Source of the DNA: Thamnidium elegans
Taxonomy: Eukaryota; Mucoromycota; Mucoromycetes; Mucorales; Mucoraceae
Assembly (NCBI GenBank): GCA_025201345.1
Contig: JAIXMG010000031.1
Coordinates: forward strand, 310,001 to 374,000
Length of the DNA: 64,000 nucleotides
Direction of reading: 5' to 3'
The position numbers were made by a program, and so were the translations under genes. Of this stretch, positions 56,493 through 64,000 are shown one piece after another (the stretch's first letter is position 1; each line of letters begins with the position of its first letter). The notes beneath the pieces are model-generated. The model saw only the letters and a program-made list of their open reading frames with translations, was not told where the DNA came from and made no database searches.

Positions 56493-58980
56493 CTATTTTC
56501 TACCACCCTTCTTTCCTTTACCACTAGTCTTTGGTGTTCTCATTTGAGTGAGACGAGTAGGTTGTGAAGATTTTTTGGCAGCTCTAGCGGCCATCTTTTG
56601 ACTGCGACCATCTTCCTCGGCATCATCATCTTCCATAGCTTGCATACGTCTTCTCTTTTGACGACTCATACCATCATATTTACCACGCTTCTCTTTAGGC
56701 TTTTCATCGGTTTTATCTTCTTTAGCGCCAGAATTGGATTTATGATCTTCTTTGCCAGCAGTTTGTCGTTGCTTCTTTTCTGTTTCAGTTTGGAACCAAG
56801 TTCTAGCAGGTCTAGCATAGATTTCGGCACCATGATGAAGCATATTTTCCGATTTTTTAAGTTGCATCTCTGCGTTACGAATAGCACGTTCTTGCTTTTC
56901 TTCTGCTAAGACTTCTTTAATTTGAGGGCCCAAGCTTTCAACCTTTTGCTTGTATCTTTGAACAACTTCATGATTGACAACACGATTCTTTACTTGCGCA
57001 CCGGCAGATGATTTGATAGCCATCTTTAACATTTTACGATCAGCTTCACCCACAAGAGTAACGGAACGACCATTACGACCAGCACGAGCAGTACGACCAA
57101 CACGATGAAGATATTGAGCAAATTGTGTAGGCATATTATAGTTAATAACAGTTTCGATACCCTTGATATCAAGACCTCTTGCAGCTAAATCGGTAGCAAG
57201 TAAATAATCGACTTCATTATCTCTGAATCTTTCAAGAGCTTCTAAACGTTGTTCTTGAGTAAGGTTACCATGCAACTCGGCAGCAGAAAGACCCATTAAA
57301 CCAAACAAAATCTTCATTTGATGTGCAGCTGCTTTTGATCTGAAAAACACAATAACCTTTTCTTTGAATGTTTTTCTACATAATGCAAGTAAAACTGCAG
57401 CACGATCGGATTCACGTGTTTGACGAATACGGACAAATTCTTGAATAAGACGAGAGGCGGCTTGATTACTAGGATCAACAAACAAACGTACAGGATTGTT
57501 TAAAGACATACGAACCAATTGATCAACGTTATCTGTCATAGTAGCAGAGAAGAGCATAGTTTGTCTACCTCTAGGACAAGCCTTGATAATTTCTCCTAAC
57601 TCGTCAGCAAAACCATCTTCCAACATACGATCAGCCTCATCCATAACTAAAATTTCACAGGCATCAAGATGGAAGCCAGTAGAATTACGAACATGATCAA
57701 TTAAACGGCCGGGAGTAGCGACAACGACATCAGGCTTCAACTTTAATTCTTGTTCTTGAGTCTTGACACTTAAACCACCGACACAAAGGGCAAATGTAAT
57801 ATCGGTATAATTTGCTAATTTAACTGCAACACTGTGTACCTGAGCTGCTAACTCACGAGTAGGACAGAGAATAAGAACACGAGTAGAGGGAGTTTGTCTA
57901 GGTCTATACAAGAGACGTTCCAGGATAGGAACAATAAAAGCTGCTGTCTTACCGGAACCAGTTACGGCACCACCACAAATATCTTTACCCATTAAAGCAA
58001 TAGGAATTGTACGAGCTTGAATATCAGTAGGCTTAATGAAACCAACATTAGATAAACCCTTAAGGATAGGGCGAGAAAGGTTTATGGAAGCAAAAGACTC
58101 GTGATTTTGTCTCTTTTCATCAGATTCATCAGCGAAATATTCCTTCTTACGCTATAAGATTAAAAAGCATGTTAATTTATATTTCTAGGTCTATATATAC
58201 TTTTTGTAAAGTAACTCGCCTGCTTTTCAGCTTCATCTTCGACTACTTCTTCGTCGCTGTTAGCTTCAATATCCTCTGCTTCACCATCCGTAAGCTCTTC
58301 TTCCGTATCGCTATCAGAATCTTCTTCGTCGTCATCTTCCTCAATTCTTTCAGCACCAGCACCAAAACCATCGAGGGCCAAATCCTCTTCATTTTCGTCA
58401 TTTTTTTCTTCCTCTTCCTCGTTATCATCGTCCGAAGCGGCACCGACAAATTCAGAAGTCTCGTCCTCTTCATCTTCAGATGCGGATTCTTCCTTTGCTT
58501 GAACTTGCTTGGCCTTTTTCTTTTGATCCTTGAGATCTTGTCTCTTTTTAGCAATAATATCGTCAATTGAAGTTCTATCAGCATCACCCTAATACAAAAT
58601 AATAGTATTTAGAATCTACAGTAAAAATAGAAATCATTTTTTATTATTATTACCTGTTTTCCCTTTAACATACCACGAGCAGCAGAGAAATCCCAATCTT
58701 TTCTACCAGCTATACCACCATCCATAGAAAATGTAAACTCAGAGTCAAAATCATTCTCTTTATCTGCCTTCTTTTTCTTTTCAATATCAGATTTAATAGT
58801 AGCTTGGATTCCTTGCTTCTTTTCACGGTTTGCTTGCTTTCTTAATTTTTTAGCCATTTTTTTATCGATAGGCTTTTTTGTGACAACTTCCTCTTCTTCT
58901 TCAATTTCTTCTATGGGATCTTCAACTACAATATCCTGATCGTCCTCGATCGTCATTACGAAATCATCGTTCTTTCCCAT
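56493..58980 (-). CDS. DRS1: DEAD-box RNA helicase Drs1/DDX27
   Basis: Exons (minus strand): 58654-58980, 58220-58588, 56493-58151 (784 aa; yeast 752, human DDX27 796). The N-terminus is acidic. Helicase motifs are in order: Q motif KPTDIQARTIPIAL, Walker A TGSGKT (about residue 297), PTRELA, TPGRLIDH, DEAD in LVMDEADRM (about 402), SAT in LFSATM, and ATDLAARGLDI and HRVGRTARAGR (about 590). The C-terminus is basic (KGKKGGRK). Drs1 acts in 60S ribosome assembly in the nucleolus. Intron 2 appears to use a GC donor (CAG/GCGAGT); the nearby GT donors cause a frame stop. Confidence 0.95.
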
Positions 58981-59233
58981 TTTGTTACTTTTTAGATCTA
59001 ATAAAGGATAACTAAAAAAAAAACAAAAAAAAAATGTTGGCCATTTTTTTTTTTTTTTTGGATTCGTTAAAGCGGTCACTTGAACGTCACGTATATATAT
59101 GTGTATATTTTAATGAAGCAGAAAGTATTTAAATCAGAAGAACAGTAGGATTACTACCAATTTAAGGAAAATAAATACATAAATTTGGGAATTCTTGGTA
59201 TGCCTTTTTTGCACAAAAAAAAGAGAGTTTTTT
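58981..59233. other. Upstream region of DRS1
   Basis: AT-rich with A/T homopolymers; nothing recognised. Confidence 0.5.
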
Positions 59234-59606
59234 TTACCTGTAATAAACTAAATCCTCTACAGAGGAAATCATGTTTGGTACGGCAATTAAAATAACTTCA
59301 TCACTTTCTTTTGACGCATCCGTATCCAAGCCAGAGGTCCAGCGTACACAGTAATTTAATGTTTTGAAGACATTTGCACCGATCGGCCTGTAAGATAAAC
59401 AGAATACTGCTAAAAAAGAAATCAGTCTGGAACCAGTTACGTATCTATCATATGCGATCATTTGGTAACTCTAATGAAATATATATTAATATATGTTAGA
59501 TATAACTATCAGGATGAGAAATTACTTACGCGTTCATAAAACACCCCAAAGATGAACACATTAAAGCAAGCGATATAAGCATACTTAGTTCAATGCGGAC
59601 TAACAT
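59234..59606 (-). CDS. Hypothetical small membrane protein, 103 aa
   Basis: Exons (minus strand): 59530-59606 and 59234-59468, joined at GTAAGT and a TTAGAG acceptor. Residues 1-27 form a hydrophobic segment (MLVRIELSMLISLALMCSSL) followed by YQMIAYDRYVTGSRLISFLA. The stop lies at an AG/GTAA that also looks like a splice donor, so more exons may have existed. The DRY-like motif alone is not enough to call a receptor. Could be a truncated gene. Confidence 0.35.
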
Positions 59607-59619
59607 AATGTTATTTAAA

Positions 59620-59860
59620 TGCACCAGTCTTGAGAGGAGGAAATAGAAACACCGGAGGTCTCGAATACGGCACCAGTCTTGAGCCAATAAGAGGAGAAAG
59701 TATTTTGTAAATAGTGATGAACACTAACCTTGAAGAAACACACAACAAGTTAAGCCATAACAGAGTCACAGGTTTAAAAAAACCTTGAATTTTAAGTGAA
59801 CACCGGCCTTGAAAAACATACCAAGTCTTGAAGAAGTACACCAGCTGTGAAAAGGCCGGT
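59620..59860 (+). repeat. Degenerate CACCAGTCTTGA minisatellite
   Basis: About ten loosely spaced copies of (C)ACC(A/G)G(T/C)CTTGA(A/G) with variable spacers, ending in GGCCGGTC. It follows the start codon side of the small membrane gene. Confidence 0.7.
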
Positions 59861-60147
59861 CATCACATTTTTTGAGCACAATAATAGTAACACGAGATGC
59901 CTTGATTATCTTGAATAACCATACAAAAGTAGAAGGAAAGGTTTACTTTTTGTGACATCTTGTAGATACAATACTTACTTTCGACTTCCTTTCTTCATAT
60001 GAGCAGAACCTCGCGCTTCTAATAAACAAAATCTATTTAAAGTATCTAAAGTAATAAAATACATATACATACCTATTATAAATCAAAATAAATGATACAT
60101 AGAAAGAAAGGGAAAGAGGCAACTTTTTTCTTTCAAAAATAAATAGA

Positions 60148-60225
60148 GGACATTACCAATACAAGAATACATTTACCAGTAAGACACTACCAAACAAGAA
60201 AATGTATTTACCAGCAGGAACATCT
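60148..60225 (+). repeat. Degenerate ACCAAACAAG minisatellite, second locus
   Basis: GAGGACATTACCAATACAAG, TTACCAG(T/C)A and ACCAAACAAGAAAATGTATT recur, the same words as at 15699-15870. Confidence 0.7.
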
Positions 60226-61234
60226 GTATACAACTTGAATTATTCTAGCTTTAAATGTATCGGTACTTTGTAACTTTTGGCATTTAGTTCAGACTTTTTA
60301 ATAGAGCTCAGAATTGCTCATCAATTGGTATGAGCAAGGCAACATTATCCACGATAAGAGTCTACGAATTTAAGGATAAAAATAGTTTTTTTTTTAGCAT
60401 TGGCCGAAAAAGGAACTAGGATATTTCTGGAAATAATAATTAGCTTACCATCCTTCTTTTTCTTTTTAGGAAGTTGTGATTACCTATAATGACGAAACAC
60501 TCCAGTAGCGATCTGTTTAATTGGAGTCGTAACAGAGATGGATACTTGTATAACCCAGTAATCACAGCATGGAATCCATTTTTGATGATACAACATGCAT
60601 GAAACAGTTTATTATTTACTAAATACCATTTCTACTAGCAGTCCGCATTCCTGGACCTAGATTTTCCATTACTCCCACTCAATTGACTGCGATCACATCT
60701 CGACTCAATCCTTTCGGTCATAAACTCGATGCCGAATTTCAATAGGAAGATAACTAATTTTTTTTTTTGCACGCTCTAGTTACACACTCAGAAAAGAAAG
60801 TATGGCTTACTACTTTTTTTTTACGTACCTTTATAAAGTGTTAAAAAAAAGTAGCTTTAACTTTAGAATATTACATCCGGGTGGACCACATTTGGACGTT
60901 CGTAACAAGCGCTCTTATGCATGATGGTTGCTTTGAACCGTATCCGTTTGTATGGACATAGAGAAAACAAAAATGCTAAAAAAAAATGGAATAATATAAG
61001 TTAGCTTTTTTACATTCCCCAAAGTTTCAGTTAAGTTATGTTAGAAGTGGAGATGGTTCTCTCTTCGGACCTCCAGGTTGAAAGTACTAGTATAATTCGT
61101 TGTGCCTCAGGGCCGTAAGAGTCCCCTTACAAAATATGACATATAGAGGACTTTGAGTAAAAGAGGTGTAAATCTCCCTTACAAAATAATAATAATATTT
61201 ATTTACAATAGGAAAAGTGATTAAAGTTAACAGA
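60226..61234. other. Gene-poor stretch with a coding-like relic
   Basis: Plus-strand pieces at about 60505-60600 (SSDLFNWSRNRDGYLYNPVI) and 60633-60741 (AVRIPGPRFSITPTQLTAIT) read like protein but are not in one frame and are unrecognised; probably a decayed mobile element. The rest is AT-rich. Confidence 0.4.
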
Positions 61235-63418
61235 GGAAAGGATGTTACAAAGCCTGTTCAGCAGTAATTCTTGTGTCTTTGTTTAAATCAAGAGCCTTTT
61301 CCAACAAATCCAGGGCTTGACGGAAATCGTTGGGATCCCAATTGACAATATTTTCCTTGTTTAAATGCTCTACAAGTTTTTTCCAAGGTATTTTAGCTGC
61401 AGGCAGGTGGATATTGGTATGAAAAGTTCGCTCTAACGATAATAAAAAGGTATTATTAGTACATAAATTTTTTTATTTAATTCCCCTGTCTACTTTACCG
61501 TAATTCTAGTCGCATTGCTTCATTTCTCGGGAGCCGTATACTTGCGCTAATTCCATAATAGCATCGAAATCTTCATTTAATATAAAGAAAGAGTATCTAC
61601 CAGTCATAAAGCATGTTAAAATAACACCAGTTGACCATACATCAACAGCTAAGACAAAAAGTAAGCATACAAAATAAAAACAATAGAATATTATAAGATC
61701 TTACCGCAGGTTTGTTTAGTGACTTTAAATAAAACTTCGGGAGCTCTGAAGCCTCGGGTTCCAGCACGACTTGCTTGAATCGGACGACGTACATCATTTC
61801 TGACAAATCCCATTGGTCTAGATTCTTCAACAGGCGCTGCTGTAGGATTAGAGGCAGCATTGGCTGCACGATTTTCTTTGTTTGAGAGAGTTGTCAATAC
61901 AGAAATGGAAGACTTGGATGGTATACGATTAATTGCGGCATTTCTACAAATTTGAGTAAACATATCGCCGTGAGATCTTGCTTCGAGTCTTGCATCCTGC
62001 TCTTCCAATCTTTTCCTTTCATCTACAAGCTATATATATATATATATAAAGAAATAGTAAAAAAAAAACAATTATAATTATCATTATTTAACATGCCTCA
62101 ACTAAACCAAGATCAATTACAAATCCCATCTTCTTTCTACAACTATACAAGAAAATTGTATGGTTTGATATCTCGATGAATAATACCAGCCTTGCTTAAT
62201 TCATTTAAAGCAGTAAACATACATCTAAAGTAAGTTTTGATTTCGGCCATATCCATACCTGAAAAGATAGATTTAAAGTTGTCGTTATGGATATATGGCA
62301 TAACTACAAATACCCGATCTTTTTATCTAAATGCTGTAATCAAAGGTAATATGCATGGTTTACCAAGAAATTTACGCAGCTATTCAATTTCATTAGCAAT
62401 ACGATGCGGACTACTAGTATCATAAATTCTCTTCAAGGCAGTAAATTGGTTCACTGGCTTGGATGATTGCTGTTGTTTTTCGTCTTCTGTACTTGACAAT
62501 AAATGCTCCCATTCTTGATTTTGATAATAACCTCGTCTTATATATAACGCCTTGTATACTGTACTGAATGTTCCTTCTCCAATTTTAGAGATCAACTTGT
62601 AGTAGTTGGGTAAACATTTTACAGTTTTCATTAATTCTGCAATTTCTTCGGCTTCTGCTTGAGTTTCTGATGTTCTAGTGACATCATCCCTTGAACCAAA
62701 TGATCCAGCAACCTCATATTCTTTTACACGAGTAGCGTCCCTTTGTTGTGCAGGAAGAGGTGCGGTATCATTTGATGGTACTGAGAGAGGTGTGACATCC
62801 TTTGGTGGTGCTCGAAGAGATGTGACATATTTTGATGGCGTTGAGAGAGGCGTGGCATCCTTTGGTTGTGTATAAGGAGGAGTGAGAGCTTGTTCCTTTG
62901 ATCGAACAGGTGTAGAAGTATAACTTCTTCGCGGAATAAATGAACGAGAATGATTTGAACGCTTTTGTCCATCAGATAAATGCTCTCTTCTTTGTTCATT
63001 CAAAAGTGTTATTTGGTATTTTGGTTGGCGAGTAGGTGAAGGAATATTCATACCTTTATCTTCAGAAAGTTTCGTAGACTTATTCTTTGAACAAGGCAAT
63101 TCTAATTCGTCTGCCTTTCGCTTAGGGTTTCTAACCAAACTAGCATTTCTAGGCTTTATGTAAATGTTTGACGTTAATGAGCTTGACAATGGAGAGAAGG
63201 GAGGCCCAGTAAACATGGGTTCTGTTGAAGCATGTTGAGTAGAATCATGTTTGGGTGGGGACGGGATATAAGGTGTAGGTGAACTAGCACGGAAATAATT
63301 GATGCAGCGTTGTTGTTATGGGGGGATAAAGTTTAATTTCATCATCGTCTTCTGGTAATTTTCACTTCGTACCCGATGCTTGTACAATTGGAATGCCACG
63401 ATTATCTGTTGAGGACAT
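61235..63418 (-). pseudogene. CDC7: Cdc7 kinase (DDK catalytic subunit) pseudogene
   Basis: All parts are present in order with splice sites: the N-terminal disordered region, KIGEGTFSTVYKA (Gly loop), ALKRIYDTSSPHRIANEIE (Lys), MPYIHNDNFKSIFSGMDM, HRDIKPYN, the activation loop, GTRGFRAPEVLFKVTKQTC, VDVWSTGVI, and MKQC in the C-lobe. KRIY.TSSP and PYI.ND are specific to Cdc7. Disabling changes: TGA 18 codons after the start, TAG at 62380-62382, TAA at 62323-62325, a frameshift after NFL near 62145, DLG instead of DFG, a one-base loss after MKQC near 61520 and a TAA at 61245-61247. No active kinase can be made from this copy. Confidence 0.88.
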
Positions 63419-64000
63419 TTTGTCCTTTGAAAAAATATTTTTTTTTTTTTTTTTTTTTTTGTAAAAAGTAATTTTTATTAGTTACACCTTAATGAGCGGT
63501 AGAACTAGAAAAGACGAGGGGCTTTAAATAAGGGAGGAGAAAAGGGGGAAAGATATATACTAATCTTTTTTTGAATGGAGTAGTCTGTAATATTCCTAAG
63601 CTGAGTTATAAACGAGTTTGTTCTTATTGGGTAAGAACGCAAAAGTGAAATATAAAGTAAATTGAATAAAGAATAGAATAATGTTTTATTGTTAAAAGAT
63701 ATTGGGATATTTATACTAAATGGGTATTCGCTTGGGATAATATATATGGAAAATAAATGATATGTCTAATTATAATAAAAGGGCTTTGCTTGTAGAATAC
63801 CAATAATACGAGAAAGAAACTTGCACCAATAAGAATATAGAATTATATTCTATATTCTTTAACCAATCAGAAATAGCTCAACCTATTACACCTGTTGGAA
63901 TTGAAGTAAATTAGACGATAAATTATCGAGATAAAACTTAGAGAAATTTATTAATTAAAAATAAAACTAAAGAATTCTGCTAAACTAAATAATAATCCCT
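63419..64000. other. Upstream of the CDC7 pseudogene to window end
   Basis: AT-rich with a T run at 63440-63461 and an 11-bp-stem palindrome (AATATAGAAT...ATTCTATATT) at about 63833-63857. No gene seen. Confidence 0.55.

Noticed and set aside
59380..59468. DRY-like motif (AYDRYV) as evidence of a GPCR
   Set aside because: Protein is only ~103 aa with one or two hydrophobic segments; not a seven-helix receptor.
1..64000. tRNA, rRNA and CRISPR arrays
   Set aside because: No B-box-like GGTTCGAATCC with a matching cloverleaf, no rRNA-like sequence and no regularly spaced direct repeats were found by eye; a covariance-model scan would be needed to exclude tRNAs fully.

Overview
The window is AT-rich eukaryotic nuclear DNA, most probably from an early-diverging filamentous fungus of the Mucoromycota (Mucorales-like). 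The reasons are short GT-AG introns of about 50-90 nt, fungal-type genes (Dug2, Brl1/Brr6, Mnn1- and Kre2-type mannosyltransferases, an H+-ATPase, Dsc2), many pure A/T tracts of 20-40 nt, and a repeat population with Fanzor-like, piggyBac and Tc1/mariner relics. Species cannot be named from the sequence alone. No rRNA, tRNA or CRISPR array was seen.

Layout. 1-19.7 kb is repeat-rich and almost gene-free except for one intact gene. It opens with a perfect 1.35-kb-arm inverted repeat (1-3934) whose arms each carry the same 141-bp Tc1/mariner-type MITE. Next come a run of about eight small hairpins plus a polypurine tract (3901-4306) and a diverged inverted duplication around a coiled-coil gene fragment (4718-6760). 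Transposase and Fanzor-like relics (8.3, 11.0 kb) follow, then intact DUG2 (11861-14976), then minisatellites and a 2-kb TIR-bounded composite element (17646-19659).

20-30 kb is a compact housekeeping block: an MME1-like mitochondrial carrier, SF3B2/CUS1, BRL1/BRR6, an unknown Asn/Ser-rich protein, CTF4/MCL1 and KIN17. 32.7-44.9 kb holds a divergent TFIIB-like zinc-ribbon protein, two convergent Golgi mannosyltransferases, a plasma-membrane H+-ATPase directly followed by a non-autonomous piggyBac element, a Dsc2/UBAC2-like ER protein and an NTF2-like protein. 45-55 kb is a second repeat-rich zone with two decayed Fanzor-like genes in opposite orientations, a mariner relic, a second copy of a dispersed repeat, and a small gene whose decayed paralogue lies at 31.5 kb. 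55.4-59.6 kb returns to genes: a small membrane protein, ATP synthase subunit g, DRS1/DDX27 and a small membrane ORF. The right end (61.2-63.4 kb) is a full-length but heavily disabled CDC7 kinase pseudogene.

The most striking single observation is an apparent U12-type AT-AC intron in the Brl1/Brr6 homologue, with near-consensus 5' splice site and branch site, required by both reading frame and the conserved fourth cysteine. Exon structures were derived by hand from splice motifs, reading frame and remembered family similarity; no alignment was run.
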